A stretch of DNA of 64,000 nt from positions 26,607 through 90,606 of the forward strand of contig JADJFT010000010.1 of NCBI GenBank assembly GCA_016708465.1. Reading direction: 5' to 3'. The DNA is from Rhodanobacteraceae bacterium. GTDB lineage: Bacteria > Pseudomonadota > Gammaproteobacteria > Xanthomonadales > Ahniellaceae. Made by a program: the position numbers and the translations under genes. The notes under the pieces were generated by a model. That model saw nothing but the letters and a program-made list of their open reading frames with translations, did not search any database and was not told the DNA's origin. Below are positions 46,673 through 56,914 of the stretch, one piece after another. Within the stretch, counting starts at the first letter, position 1, and each line of letters starts with the position of its first letter.

Positions 46673-47863
46673 TTGCTGCCCCACTTCGACACCAGCTCAT
46701 TTCCTGCCCCCAGTGCCGATGAACTCGCGCACAGCGCCGTCCTTGCCGACCTGATCCGGGCCGAAATCCACAGTCACGGCTCAATTCCCTTCTGGCGCTT
46801 CATGGAACTGGCGCTGTATGCGCCTGGGCTCGGTTATTACAGCGCCGGCAAGACCAAGTTTGGCGTCAGCGGCGACTTCATCACCGCGCCCGAGATTGGC
46901 GACCTGTTCGCACGCTGTGTGGCCCGCGCCACCGCAGCGATGCTGCGCGCGGGGCCGGAAGCCGAGTTCCTCGAAGTCGGCGGCGGCAGTGGCGCATTCG
47001 CAGCCGCCGTGCTGGCCGAATGGGAGCAACTCGGCTGCTTGCCGCAGCACTACCGCATTCTTGATCGCAGCGCCGAACTGCGCGCACGCCAGCGCGCCAC
47101 ACTGGCAGAGCGCGTGCCGCATCTGCTCGATCGCGTCGACTGGCCGGACACGCCGGCAGAACAACCCTGGCGCGGCGTGCTGTTCGCGAACGAGGTCGTC
47201 GACGCGCTGCCGGTACATCGCTTCGTGATGCGTGACGGCGAGCCACGTGAGATGCACGTGGCCGTCGACGGCGAGGGCCGCTTCATCGACGTCGAACGCG
47301 AAGCCGACACCATGCTGACCGCCGCCGTTGGGGCCTTGCAGCAGGATCTGCCGGAGCCCCTGGCGGACGGCTATCGTTCGGAAATCCTGCCGCAATTGCC
47401 GTGGTGGATCGACGCCGTCTGCGGCCAACTTGAGGCCGGACTGGCGATCTTCGTCGACTACGGCTATCCACGCCGCGAGTACTACCTGCCGCAACGCGAT
47501 GACGGCACCTTGATCTGCCACTACCACCACCGTGCCCATGGCGATGCGTTGCGTTGGCCAGGGCTGCAGGACATCACCAGTTTCGTCGACTTCACGGCGC
47601 TCGCGTTCGCCGGCACCCATGCGCGGCTACCGCTGGCCGGGTTTAACACGCAGGCGTCATTCCTGATTGCCGCCGGCATTCTGGAGCGGATTGAGGAAGC
47701 GGCACACCTGAGCGAGATCGAACGCTATCGACTGGCCCAGGAAGTGAAGCGGCTGACGCTGCCCGGTGAGATGGGCGAACGCTTCAAGGTGATGTGCTTC
47801 GCACGCGCCGTCGACCACGTCCCCGAAGCATTCACCAGCTACGACCAGAGCCGCCGCCTGTGA
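46673..47863 (+). CDS. MidA/NDUFAF7-family SAM-dependent methyltransferase
   Basis: About 396 residues. The family start SADELAHSAVLADLIRAEIH and FMELALYAPGLGYYSAGKTK are followed by the SAM-binding EVGGGSGAFAAAVLAE and FANEVVDALPVHRF, then IFVDYGYPRREYYLPQRDDG, all diagnostic of COG1565. The mitochondrial relative methylates an Arg of complex I. The bacterial target is unproven. I favour the TTG at 46673 because GGAG lies six bases before it. A GTG at 46634 is another choice and would still avoid the divergent SDR start. The stop overlaps the next gene (GTGA). Confidence 0.85.
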   Translation: MLPHFDTSSFPAPSADELAHSAVLADLIRAEIHSHGSIPFWRFMELALYAPGLGYYSAGKTKFGVSGDFITAPEIGDLFARCVARATAAMLRAGPEAEFLEVGGGSGAFAAAVLAEWEQLGCLPQHYRILDRSAELRARQRATLAERVPHLLDRVDWPDTPAEQPWRGVLFANEVVDALPVHRFVMRDGEPREMHVAVDGEGRFIDVEREADTMLTAAVGALQQDLPEPLADGYRSEILPQLPWWIDAVCGQLEAGLAIFVDYGYPRREYYLPQRDDGTLICHYHHRAHGDALRWPGLQDITSFVDFTALAFAGTHARLPLAGFNTQASFLIAAGILERIEEAAHLSEIERYRLAQEVKRLTLPGEMGERFKVMCFARAVDHVPEAFTSYDQSRRL

Positions 47864-48261
47864 GCCTGCACCCGTTTCCGCATCTGCGACTTTGGCGCGG
47901 CTTGTTCGCTCTGGCGATCTTGCTGGTGATCGTGTTGTCACTGGTCTCGAACGACTCGTTGCGTCAAGTCGATTTCATCGGCAACGACAAGATTGGTCAC
48001 CTGCTCGCCTATTTCACACTGATGGCGTTCGCTGTGCAGTTGCAGGATGTCTCCAGCGACTGGTCACGCGCCGCGTTCGGCCTGTTGCTGCTGAGTATCG
48101 TGCTCGAGTTCCTGCAGCAGGCATCGGGGCTGCGCCGTGGCGATATTCACGATGTCTATGCGAACGCGATCGGCATCGTGCTCGGCGCACTGACCGCACT
48201 AACGCCAGCACGCACGTGGTTGCTGGCCATCGACCGCCGAATCTCGCGCACCCGAACGTAA
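47860..48261 (+). CDS. VanZ-like membrane protein
   Basis: 133 residues with a GTG start overlapping the upstream stop. Hydrophobic segments LFALAILLVIVLSLVSND and LLAYFTLMAFAVQLQD, then FGLLLLSIVLEFLQQASG and ANAIGIVLGALTALTPAR, form the four-helix VanZ-like layout. The conserved DKIGHLLAYF and EFLQ...R..D..DVYANAIG residues are present. VanZ-family proteins lower teicoplanin susceptibility in enterococci, but the proteobacterial ones have no known role. It is probably co-expressed with the MidA-like gene. Confidence 0.8.
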   Translation: MSLHPFPHLRLWRGLFALAILLVIVLSLVSNDSLRQVDFIGNDKIGHLLAYFTLMAFAVQLQDVSSDWSRAAFGLLLLSIVLEFLQQASGLRRGDIHDVYANAIGIVLGALTALTPARTWLLAIDRRISRTRT

Positions 48262-48267
48262 CGCACG

Positions 48268-48296
48268 AGCGCGAGCCGGGGCTCGCTCCTACGGGA
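48268..48296. repeat. REP-like element between VanZ-like and cca
   Basis: GCGCGAGCCGGGGCTCGCTC followed by CTACGGG. The reverse strand starts CCCGTAGGAGCGAGCCCCGG, a very common REP core in Lysobacterales. It lies between two convergent genes, the usual REP location. Confidence 0.7.
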
Positions 48297-49521
48297 ACTG
48301 CGCGGAGAGAATGCGACAGCGCGCGTCGCGCAACGCTGCTCCCACCTCGGGCCCACGCAGGCCGCGCTCGACCAAGGGCCGCGCATCGACACGCAATGTC
48401 GTTGCCAGCGCACGAGCGATCAAATCACGCGGCGGGTAGTCAAACCGATCGATCGATTCCCCGGCGCGACCCAGTTTGTCGGCGGCGCAGGCGAGCGTGA
48501 TTCGATCGACACGGTCCGGTTGCCGATAACCGTCCAGCCGTTCGATCAGATCGATCATCGATCCGGGCCGCAACTCACCGGCACGATGCACGTTCAGATG
48601 TTCACGACAGACGACTTCGGCCAGTGCCGTGAAGTCGGTCGGCGCGCGCAGCCGCGCGCACAACGCCACCAACGGTGCCAAGCCACGCACTTCATGCTCA
48701 ATGTGACGCGGCAGCATCTCGCGCGATGTCAGCGCCTTGCCGAGATCATGCAACAACACGGCGAAGCCGACGCGCGCATCCCCGGGCGCGAGTCGGGCGG
48801 CAGCATCGAGCGCGAGTTCCAGATGGACACCGGTATCGTATTCGGGATGGAATTCGATGCGTTGCGGCACGCCATACAGCACATCGATCTCGGGAAAAAT
48901 CACGCGCAGTGCGCCACAGCCGCGCAACACGCGCAAGAACACACCGGGCCGCGGTTCGCCGAGTGCACTGCGTAGTTCCTGGAAGACGCGTTCCGACACG
49001 AGGTGCTCGGCTTCGCCAGCGACCACCATCTGCCGCATCAACTGCAGGGTCTCTGGTGCCACGCGAAAACCGAGCGCTGCAAACCGCGCGGCGAAGCGGG
49101 CAACACGCAAGATCCGCACCGGGTCTTCGGCAAACGCATCGGAGACATGCCGCAACACCCGTGCTTCGAGGTCGCGCACGCCGGCATGTGGATCGATCAA
49201 GCTACCGTCTGCCGCTTCGGCGATGGCGTTGATCGTGAGGTCGCGGCGACGCAAATCATCTTCGAGTGTCACCGAGGCATCCGCACTGACGACGAAGCCG
49301 CGATAGCCACGACCGGATTTACGCTCGGTCCGCGCCAAGGCATGTTCTTCCTTGGTGTGCGGGTGCAGAAATACCGGGAAGTCGCGCCCGACCGGCTGGA
49401 AGCCCAGCTCGACCATGCGCTCGGGCGTCGCGCCGACGACGACGTAGTCGCGGTCCTTTACCGCACGGCCGAGCAACCGGTCGCGCACTGCACCTCCAAC
49501 CAGATAGGTGTTCACCACCAC
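48289..49521 (-). CDS. cca: tRNA nucleotidyltransferase (CCA-adding)
   Basis: Adds or repairs the 3' CCA of tRNAs. About 410 residues. It begins VVVNTYLVGGAVRDRLLGRA, and the GG...VRDRLLG and VKDRDYVVVGATPE motifs carry the catalytic Asp pair. RRRDLTINAIAEAADGSLID selects the nucleotide, EDPVRILRVARFAARFAALG follows, and an HD domain (VLLHDLGKAL) completes the class II enzyme with phosphohydrolase activity. Three consecutive GTG codons (49521, 49518, 49515) are all possible starts, and the frame is open further upstream. tRNA-Gln here already encodes CCA. Confidence 0.93.
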   Translation of the reverse strand: MVVNTYLVGGAVRDRLLGRAVKDRDYVVVGATPERMVELGFQPVGRDFPVFLHPHTKEEHALARTERKSGRGYRGFVVSADASVTLEDDLRRRDLTINAIAEAADGSLIDPHAGVRDLEARVLRHVSDAFAEDPVRILRVARFAARFAALGFRVAPETLQLMRQMVVAGEAEHLVSERVFQELRSALGEPRPGVFLRVLRGCGALRVIFPEIDVLYGVPQRIEFHPEYDTGVHLELALDAAARLAPGDARVGFAVLLHDLGKALTSREMLPRHIEHEVRGLAPLVALCARLRAPTDFTALAEVVCREHLNVHRAGELRPGSMIDLIERLDGYRQPDRVDRITLACAADKLGRAGESIDRFDYPPRDLIARALATTLRVDARPLVERGLRGPEVGAALRDARCRILSAQFP

Positions 49522-49610
49522 CGTCCGCGTATGCTTGCGCTCGCACCATTGCACATTCCGTTCACTCCTTGACCACCACGCTGCCGACCCTGATTCTCGA
49601 CGCCATCGCC

Positions 49611-50470
49611 ATGTTGCGCCAGTCCGTTTCGATCCTCGCACTCTTGCTCCTGCCGGTTGCGACCGCGCATGCCGCAGCCGAGGGCCGCCTGAAGGCGACC
49701 GGTGGGCTGGTCACGATCGAAGCGTCGGCGGGCGGCGGACTGGTGCCTTGGGCGGTGCTGTCCGGCCTGTCGACGCGACCAGGGCTCGATGTCGTTGCCG
49801 GCACCTCGGTCACCCGCGTTGCTGATTTTCGTCTCGAAACGATTGGTCTGTCGGCGTCTGGAACGACCGTTTCGAACTCTCGCTTGGGCGCCAGCGCTTC
49901 AGCGTCGACGACGGTTTGTTGCCGCCCGGATTCGACCGTCATCTCCAACAAACCGTGCTGGGCGCGAAGCTGCGCGTCGCCGGCGATCTGATCTACGGTC
50001 GCGTGCCGCAGCTTGCGCTCGGCCTGCAATACAAGCGCAACGACGACCATGCCCTCGCAGGCGCGCTCGGCGCACGCCGCGACCACGACGTTGAAGGCTA
50101 TGCCAGTGTCACTCGGCTGTTCCTCGATGGTCCATTCAATCGCAACTGGTTGCTCAACGCGACCGTGCGTGCCACGCGCGCCAATGAAACCGGATTGCTC
50201 GGCTTCGGTTCGGCTGCCGACGATGGCTATGCGCTGGTCGGCGAAGTCTCGGCGGCAATATTTTTCAGTCCCGAATTCGCGCTCGGCGCCGAATACCGTC
50301 AGAAACCCGATGGCTTGCCGGGCCTCGGCGAATCGGACTGGCGCGATCTGTTCGTGGCTTGGGTGCCATCGAAGCACTTCAGCCTCGCCGTCGCCTACGT
50401 CGACCTCGGCACCATTGCGGCACGACCAGATCAAAACGGCATGTTCATTTCGATGACGGGGAATTGGTGA
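49611..50470 (+). CDS. DUF3034 family outer-membrane-like protein, frameshifted
   Basis: The first frame, MLRQSVSILALLLLPVATAH, is a signal peptide. GLVTIEASAGGGLVPWAVLS and GTSVTRVADFRLETIGLS follow. At about 49853 the frame must shift by one to read VWNDRFELSLGRQRFSVDDG, then LPQLALGLQYKRNDDHALAG, LLGFGSAADDGYALVGEVSA and FVAWVPSKHFSLAVAYVDLG. These are the DUF3034 blocks, a beta-barrel-like exported family with no known role, usually of 280-300 residues; the rebuilt protein is about 286. The globin lipoprotein gene overlaps its stop (TGATG), so both are translated together. Confidence 0.8.
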
Positions 50471-50886
50471 TGCGTAGTTCGATAGCGATGCTGTTGCTCA
50501 TCCTGCTGTCGGCCTGCGCGACCACGCGTGAGACGCGCCTGTACGACGCGCTTGGCGGTGAAGCCGGTGTCGCTCGACTGGTCGATGCCATCGCCACGGA
50601 AACCCGCGACGATGTGAAGATCGGGTTCCTATTCGAAGACACCGACCAGGACTATTTCCGAGCACGACTGCGCGAGCACATCTGCCCAATCAGCGATGGT
50701 GGCTGCAGCTATACCGGGCTGGATATGGTCGAGGCGCATTCCGGGATGGATTTGTCGGAAGCGCAGTTCAACGATTTCGTCGACGCCTCGCGCCGAGCAA
50801 TGAGCAAAGCCGGCTTTGCCATCGGCGTACAGAATCGTCTGCTCGCGCGGCTCGCGCCGAAGCGCGACGAAGTCATCCACCAATAA
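50470..50886 (+). CDS. Truncated hemoglobin (group I-like) with lipoprotein signal
   Basis: 138 residues. The start MRSSIAMLLLILLSACATTR has a lipobox (LSAC), so the protein is predicted to be lipidated and exported, unlike most truncated globins. The globin part has LYDALGGEAGVARLVDAIAT, FFxxT-like FLFEDTDQDYFRARLREHIC, and GGCSYTGLDMVEAHSGMDLS with the proximal heme His in EAH. It could bind O2 or NO at the cell envelope. It is coupled to the DUF3034 gene by a one-base overlap (TGATG), a pairing known from other Proteobacteria. Confidence 0.85.
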   Translation: MRSSIAMLLLILLSACATTRETRLYDALGGEAGVARLVDAIATETRDDVKIGFLFEDTDQDYFRARLREHICPISDGGCSYTGLDMVEAHSGMDLSEAQFNDFVDASRRAMSKAGFAIGVQNRLLARLAPKRDEVIHQ

Positions 50887-50890
50887 TTGT

Positions 50891-52851
50891 TCAGTGCGCG
50901 ATCGTCGCGAATGCGGGCGGCAGCGGGCAAGCAACTTCGCGGCGTACCGGCGGTCTACCACTCCCACGCGACATCGCGTATTCCATCGAAAAGGCATTGC
51001 CGTTGAGGCGCCAGTCGTAGATCAACGCGAACGCGAGCACGCGCGCGACGTATTCGCGCGTTTCCTTGAACGGAATGGTTTCCACGAACAGATCGGGTTC
51101 GAGATCGCCGCGCAGCGCCAACCATTGATCGACACGCTGCGGGCCGGCGTTGTAAGCCGCCGCTGCGAGCCAATGCGCGCCATCGAAGCGCTGCAGCATG
51201 CCAGACAGGTAGCGCGTGCCGAGCGCAACATTCAAGGCCGGGTCAAACAACGCCAACGGGTTCGCCATGACGCGCTTCTCGGCCTTGGCCATACGCCGCG
51301 CTGTCTCCGGAATCAACTGCATCAGACCATAGGCATTGGCATGCGACTTCGCGTCCTGCACCCATGCACTTTCGGAGCGGATCAAGCCGTAAACGAACGC
51401 CGGTGATAGGCCACGCTGCTGCGCCGATGCCAAGATCAACTGGCGGTGCGCAAGTGGGAAACGCAGCGTATAAGCACGCAGGTCGTCGCCAGCGTTCAAC
51501 GCGAACGGCGCTCGGTCATACCAGCCGCGTTCGTCGGCCAATGCCACGGCGGCAAGGCGCGTCGGCGCATCGGCCACCGCTAGCGCGGCATCCCACTCAC
51601 GCCGTGCCTCGGTCGTCCATCCAATCGCGTGCAGTTCAAAGGCGCGTGCAATCCCGGTTGCGCCAGCGCGCGTGAGGCATCGGTCGCGGCGGGTGCGGGG
51701 ATCGGACAGAGCGCATAAGGTCGGTCGGCACGCGCGGCGGCGAGGAAACCGAAGAAGGTCGGCGACAGCGCGAGTTCACGATAAAAGCGCCCTGCGGCAG
51801 CGGCGTCGCCGCGTAACTCGGCCACCCGTGCACGCCAATATTGCCAGCGCGGATCGGTAAGTTGCGTTGTATCGAAACGGTCGATCGCGGCCTGCGCTGC
51901 GGCGAGATCGCGTCGCGACAAGGCCTCACGCAAACGCCATTCACGCGTCGCGGCACTGTCCTGCCCCACTGGCAGCATGTCCAGCCAGTTGGCCGCATCA
52001 GCTTCAAAGCTGTTGGCGCGATACAGCGCAATGGTGTCGATGACGCGGTATTTCTGCGCATCATCAAACTTGAACAGCGGCGAGAATTCGCGCCACAACG
52101 TTGCCGCTAGTGCGTCATCGCGAGCAGCGATACGCACCAAGCCGAGCACCATCGCCTTGCGATGTGCGACGTCGTCCGGCCACGTCTTCGCATTGCGGCG
52201 CGCCGGCGCACTGTTGGTCAGCAGATCGGCGAGATGCAGCGCTGCGACTTTGTCTTTGCCGGTCAGATCAGTGGCGAGCGTGCGCAGCAGGCCAATCTGA
52301 TTCGCCGCGACCGCCAACTCGATGCGCTGCCAGACGCTGTCGCCGTCGAGCGCGCCCTGCTGTCGCAGCCAATGATCGAGTGGATGACAAGCGCTCGGCA
52401 ACGCCTTGCCACTGAGCCAAATAGCGCGCATCGCATCCTTGCGATCTTGGCCTTGGCCGAGTTCAATCGCCGCCTGATACTGATGGCATCGATCCACCGG
52501 CGGCAACGATGCCAAGTCGAGCGACTGCACACCCTTCCAGTCTTTGGTCTGTACACGGCGTGCGATCAGTTGGCTACGCAGCGTGCGCGTCAACGGTTGA
52601 TCGCCATGGCGAGCGATGAATGCCGCCAATGCCTCGGAGGTCGGTCGCGGTGTGTGCATCAGCGCCGCATGTTCGAGATAAGGAAGCAGCGGATACGATG
52701 CCATTTCCGGCGCCGCCGATTGCCAATCGAGCCCGGCCTTGGCGAGCTTGTGCGCGACAAGAAACTGGGCACGAACAGCGGCTTGATCGGCGGCGAAGCC
52801 GGTGCTGGCGCCACCGATGGCCACGAGGATGCAAAAGATGCGAAGTTTCAT
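50891..52851 (-). CDS. slt: Soluble lytic murein transglycosylase, frameshifted
   Basis: Periplasmic enzyme cleaving peptidoglycan to 1,6-anhydro-muropeptides. It starts MKLRIFCILVAIGGASTGFA (signal peptide). The long alpha-helical U/L superhelix runs from 52790 to about 51660 in the first frame. After about 51650 the frame must shift by one base to read IARAFELHAIGWTTEARREW and then the SLT domain. Catalytic Glu is in GLIRSESAWVQDAKSHANAY, followed by GLMQLIPETARRM and AAAYNAGPQRVDQW. Rebuilt length of about 653 residues matches Slt70. The missing base is in the CCGGGATTGC stretch. Confidence 0.92.
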
Positions 52852-52893
52852 GGCAGACAGTCTAAAGCGGCTGCGGATGCCAAAGGCGTGACG

Positions 52894-53712
52894 ATGTCGA
52901 TGCTGTTCATACTCTCGGTGTTCTGCGTGTTCGTCGGTGTGATTGCCGGCTTCCTCGCCGGCTTGTTCGGTATCGGTGGCGGCATGATCATGGTCGCCGC
53001 CTTGGCGTTTACCTTGCCCTTGGTCGGCGCACCAACCGTGCATGTCATGCACATGGCACTCGCGACCTCGCTGGCCTGCATCGTGCTCACCGCGATCGCA
53101 TCAGCGCGCGCTCATGCCCGGCGCGGTTCAGTGATGTGGCCAGCGGTCGCCTGGCTCGCGCCTGGGCTCGTGCTTGGTGGTTGGCTCGGTGCATCGCTGG
53201 CCGGCCACGCCCCAGATGCCTGGCTGCGCATCGGCTTCGCGGTTTACTGTTTCCTCACCGCAACAACGTTGTTTGCGGTCCGGCGCCAGCCGGCCACCGA
53301 ACTCGGGCAACACGCGCACGGCCCAATGCTGAGCGCCGCAGCAGTGCCGATCGGCGCATTGTCGGCACTGGTCGGCATCGGTGGCGGGTCGATGCTGGTG
53401 CCGCTGCTGGTCTGGCGCGGCCATGCCGCCGTGCGCGCGGTCGGCACATCGGCCGCCTGCGGGTTACCGGTCGCACTCGCATCGGCGATCGGCTACGTGT
53501 TCGCTGCACACCGAACCGAGGCGGTCCTGCCGGCCGGTTCAATTGGCTACGTCTACCTGCCTGCAGCGGTGTTACTGGCTGTCGGCAGCACCACCGCAAC
53601 CCGCTACGGCGCCACCCTCGCGCATCGCCTCGCCCACCATCACCTCAACCGCGCCTTCGCAGCATTGCTGACGCTGATGGGGATCGGAATGGTGGTGGCG
53701 ATCATGCGGTAA
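52894..53712 (+). CDS. TauE/SafE family (TSUP) membrane transporter
   Basis: 272 residues starting MSMLFILSVFCVFVGVIAGF. The Gly-rich repeats LAGLFGIGGGMIMVAALAFT and ALVGIGGGSMLVPLLVWRG lie in the first and second half of the molecule, the duplicated TSUP pattern, with about eight membrane helices in all. Substrates of the family are sulfite, sulfonates or other organic anions; nothing here fixes the substrate. It is divergent from slt with a 42-base gap. Confidence 0.85.
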   Translation: MSMLFILSVFCVFVGVIAGFLAGLFGIGGGMIMVAALAFTLPLVGAPTVHVMHMALATSLACIVLTAIASARAHARRGSVMWPAVAWLAPGLVLGGWLGASLAGHAPDAWLRIGFAVYCFLTATTLFAVRRQPATELGQHAHGPMLSAAAVPIGALSALVGIGGGSMLVPLLVWRGHAAVRAVGTSAACGLPVALASAIGYVFAAHRTEAVLPAGSIGYVYLPAAVLLAVGSTTATRYGATLAHRLAHHHLNRAFAALLTLMGIGMVVAIMR

Positions 53713-53860
53713 CTGATCGCAGCCGAGATCCTTGTTGTCGCTGATTGCACAAGCTACGCGGGGTGCTCCGCGACGGAAAAAATGGCCAGTGCAAGGGCCG
53801 GTAGCGCGCTGATACGATCGCGCAATGGCGCATTGCATTTCCGACCGACCGGAGCGTGAG

Positions 53861-56110
53861 ATGAAGTCGACGTACTGGACGTTCACGGGTGCTGCGCTGT
53901 CTGTCACCCTCTTGTTCGTGTCCCCGGTCTTCGGCACCCTTGCCGCGGACTTCAACCAACCGGCGGTGGATCCTCAAGGTAATTTCGCGATTCGGGCCGG
54001 TGCCACCCCTTTCGAAGCCATCACGCTGCCGAATGGAAACCTGGTGGTCAGCGGGCGTCTCGACTACGCGAATGATCTCCGCGTGCATGGGCTGGTGCTG
54101 ATTTCGCCAAGTGGCGTGGTCGACACGACTTTTACTCCCGTGATCGTGGGCGGCGTGGAAGGATTGGCGGTCGACGCGACGCATCTGTACGTCAGTGGCT
54201 ATTTCACAAGCGTGGATGGTTTGCCGATTGCCGGCATCACCCGCTTCAACCTCTCCGACATGTCGCTCGATAGCAGTTTCGTCCCGCACTCCTCATCCGC
54301 GCCCATTACTGCGATCGCGATTTCGAATGGGCATCTGTACGAACTGGACTCCTGGAGTACGTCACCAGGCAACGACATTTTGCGCAAGCGCACGTTGGAC
54401 ATTCCGTCCATCGTGTTGTGGGAGAACACGGTCGCGAGTTCGCAGTTCTCGGATTTCCTGCGCGTGCTGCCTGACGGCGATTTGGTGACTGGTGCAGTCT
54501 TGCGCAAATACGACGCCGCGACCGGCGCCGTCGTCGCTTCTTGGACGCCAGGCTCCAGTCCGTTCATAGACGCATACGATCTTGAGATTTCGGCGACCGG
54601 GCAGGTGCTGCTTCCTGGCTACAATAACGATGCGCTTGGCCGATTTGCTTCGACCGGCGCCGGTCTGCGCGATCCGAACTGGATGTTTACCCTGCAGCCG
54701 GCCTCGGCATCGATTCAAGCGATTGCCCCGACGACCGACGACGGTGCGATCGTCTCGGGAACATTCACCTCGATCAATGGGGTTGCAACGATTGACGGTG
54801 TCGCCCGAATCAATGCGAACGGCACGGTGCAGGCAGGGTGGGGCGGCGTGAACGGCGCCACTTCTTCGGCCCTTGTGCATGTCGTCGACGGCACACGCTT
54901 TGTGGTCGGCACACTGGAAGCTGCCGACGGCAATGATGCACTACGCGCCGGGTTGATGAGCGACGGCAGCGCCGACAATACGAGCTTCCCGCCGGTCACG
55001 ACAGGGACGCTAGGATCGCTCAACGCGATCACGCCGAGCGGCGCGGACTTCCTGTTGCACGGCCGCTTTCGCCGGATGGGGACTCAAGCTCGCGCTGGGC
55101 TGGTCAAGCTCGACTCGGCCCTGGCGGTGGTGCCGACGTTTGTGCCCGACACCACAAGTGGCATGAGCATGTTCCAAAGCGTGAAGACGTTGGTCGAAAC
55201 AGACAGCGGGATTTATCTGCTGACGTCGCTCCTGGGCGACACGCTGGCAGACCTGCATCGTCGCCTCGACCCGGTGAGCGGAGCGCGCTTGGCGCTGAGC
55301 ACCGGCATGACGCCAGCTTCGGGAAGCCAGACCTATTCGGGACCGCCAATCCATGATCCGGTCTCCAATCTGGTTTATGTCGCTGGCCGCGTTCGCGTCG
55401 GCACGACAAACTTCGCCGTGCGGCGATTCAATATCGCAACCCAGACGCTCGACGCGACCTGGATCCCGAATCTCGGGACTACCGTGGCCTCGGTTGTGGC
55501 GACCGGCCTGACCAGCCAGCACTATTACATCGGCGGTTCCTTCACATTGCCTTCGCCACTGGTCGGGGGTCGACTGGCGCGCATGACCGTGAGCGGGAGC
55601 GGCGCCGTGGACACAGATTGGCTACCTAATCCGAATGGCACCGTCTACGCGATTCTGGTGGATGCGGTGAACTCGAAACTGTACGTCGGCGGCAGCTACT
55701 CAATGATCGCAGGTCAGCCACGCAATGGCCTCGCCCGTTTCGACCTGACCACGGGTGCGCTCGATCCCGACTGGCAACCACTGACGGGTGTGACGTTGAA
55801 TCTGGTGCGTTCGGTCGCCATCGGCGATGACGGCAATCTATATGTCAGCGGCGCCCTGCTTAGCGTCGGCTGCGGCGTCGGCACGAAGCACGCCGTGCGC
55901 ATCGGTCCGACGGGGTTGGTTGATCCGGGCTGGACTGTTGTGACCGATGGGTCTCTGCGCGCTGCAATCAAGCGTCCTGGCGGTAGCGTGCTCGTCGCGG
56001 GCGACTTCCGCAGGATTGGGGCCACGCCGCGCGAAGCGTTCGCTTCAGTGGCGACCGGTACCGACGTGATCTTCATTGATAGCGCCGGTGATGCCGCCTG
56101 CGTGCCTTGA
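53861..56110 (+). CDS. Secreted delta-60-repeat beta-propeller-like protein
   Basis: 749 residues from MKSTYWTFTGAALSVTLLFV (signal peptide cleaved after about residue 27). The body is made of repeats of the form LYVSGYFTSVDG...GITRFN, then LYVGGSYSMIAGQPRNGLAR, FDLTTGALDPDW and LVAGDFRRIGATPREAFA, the delta-60 (DUF5122) type, probably folding as beta-propellers. No C-terminal sorting tail is seen. It ends with a Cys-containing DSAGDAACVP. Function unknown; exported. The start at 53861 has GGAG upstream. The serpin remnant follows. Confidence 0.75.
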   Translation: MKSTYWTFTGAALSVTLLFVSPVFGTLAADFNQPAVDPQGNFAIRAGATPFEAITLPNGNLVVSGRLDYANDLRVHGLVLISPSGVVDTTFTPVIVGGVEGLAVDATHLYVSGYFTSVDGLPIAGITRFNLSDMSLDSSFVPHSSSAPITAIAISNGHLYELDSWSTSPGNDILRKRTLDIPSIVLWENTVASSQFSDFLRVLPDGDLVTGAVLRKYDAATGAVVASWTPGSSPFIDAYDLEISATGQVLLPGYNNDALGRFASTGAGLRDPNWMFTLQPASASIQAIAPTTDDGAIVSGTFTSINGVATIDGVARINANGTVQAGWGGVNGATSSALVHVVDGTRFVVGTLEAADGNDALRAGLMSDGSADNTSFPPVTTGTLGSLNAITPSGADFLLHGRFRRMGTQARAGLVKLDSALAVVPTFVPDTTSGMSMFQSVKTLVETDSGIYLLTSLLGDTLADLHRRLDPVSGARLALSTGMTPASGSQTYSGPPIHDPVSNLVYVAGRVRVGTTNFAVRRFNIATQTLDATWIPNLGTTVASVVATGLTSQHYYIGGSFTLPSPLVGGRLARMTVSGSGAVDTDWLPNPNGTVYAILVDAVNSKLYVGGSYSMIAGQPRNGLARFDLTTGALDPDWQPLTGVTLNLVRSVAIGDDGNLYVSGALLSVGCGVGTKHAVRIGPTGLVDPGWTVVTDGSLRAAIKRPGGSVLVAGDFRRIGATPREAFASVATGTDVIFIDSAGDAACVP

Positions 56111-56218
56111 TCCGCGCGGAAACCCGGGCGGGGATGCGGTCGTCCGGCAATACGCGCTCGGCGCATTTCCGTTAGTGCTTCCAGCAGCGCACCGCAACCT
56201 GAGCCGGAGCTGGATGTG

Positions 56219-56914
56219 AAGATGCTGATGCCGCGAAGGCTGGCCGTCGCAATGCTGTTCGTCGCCGTGTCGGGAACGGCACTCGCCCGATCGGAGGTCG
56301 GCATGAATGGCTTCGCCTGTTCGATGTACGCGGAGCTGCCCAAGGACAACGAGAATTTGTTCCTCTCGCCGTTCTCGCTCAGTAGCGCGCTTGCGATGAC
56401 TGCCGAAGGCGCGCGCGGTGACAGAGCGCGGAAAATGAGTGCGGTGCCCGGGCTTGGCAGCACGCACAAGCAAGCCGATGCCGAACGGCCATACGACTGG
56501 GCCTGGGAGCACGCACGCCTTGGACAACTCGCCGACCGGCTTGCACCGAAAGTGGCGCCGCCCGCGCTGCTGAAGGCAACTGACTGAACTGTGCGGCGAG
56601 CTTGAGCGCGTGAATGCTGCGCTTGAACATCCGACAACCTACGACAAGGCCTACTACGAACAAGGCGAAAAGGCGAAGCGGCTTGCGGCCGAGATCAACC
56701 GCATGCAGCAACAGCTCGACCCGACCGAGTTTCGTTCTGCGAACGCGTTGTAGCTGGAGCGCACGTTCGCGATCGAGCCCCCGTATTTCGCTACGACCGC
56801 GCGTTACTACAAGACCGGTGGCGCGATGCTGGTCGATCTCCGTGGCAACGCCGAAGCCGGTCGCAAGACGATCAATGACTGGGTCGCGACGCAGACAAAC
56901 GAGCGCATCCAGTG
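56219..56914 (+). pseudogene. Serpin pseudogene
   Basis: The first frame has a signal peptide (MLMPRRLAVAMLFVAVSGTA) and then FACSMYAELPKDNENLFLSP and FSLSSALAMTAEGARGDRAR, the N-terminal serpin blocks. After a frame change near 56580 it goes on GELERVNAALEHPTTYDKAY, then LDPTEFRSANAL, TAG, LERTFAIEPPYFATTARYYK and INDWVATQTNERIQ, stop. The TAG replaces the Trp of the usual ANALW. The whole C-terminal half with the reactive-centre loop is missing. Bacterial serpins are protease inhibitors; this one is dead. Damage is of three kinds (frameshift, nonsense, deletion), so it is true decay. Confidence 0.8.
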
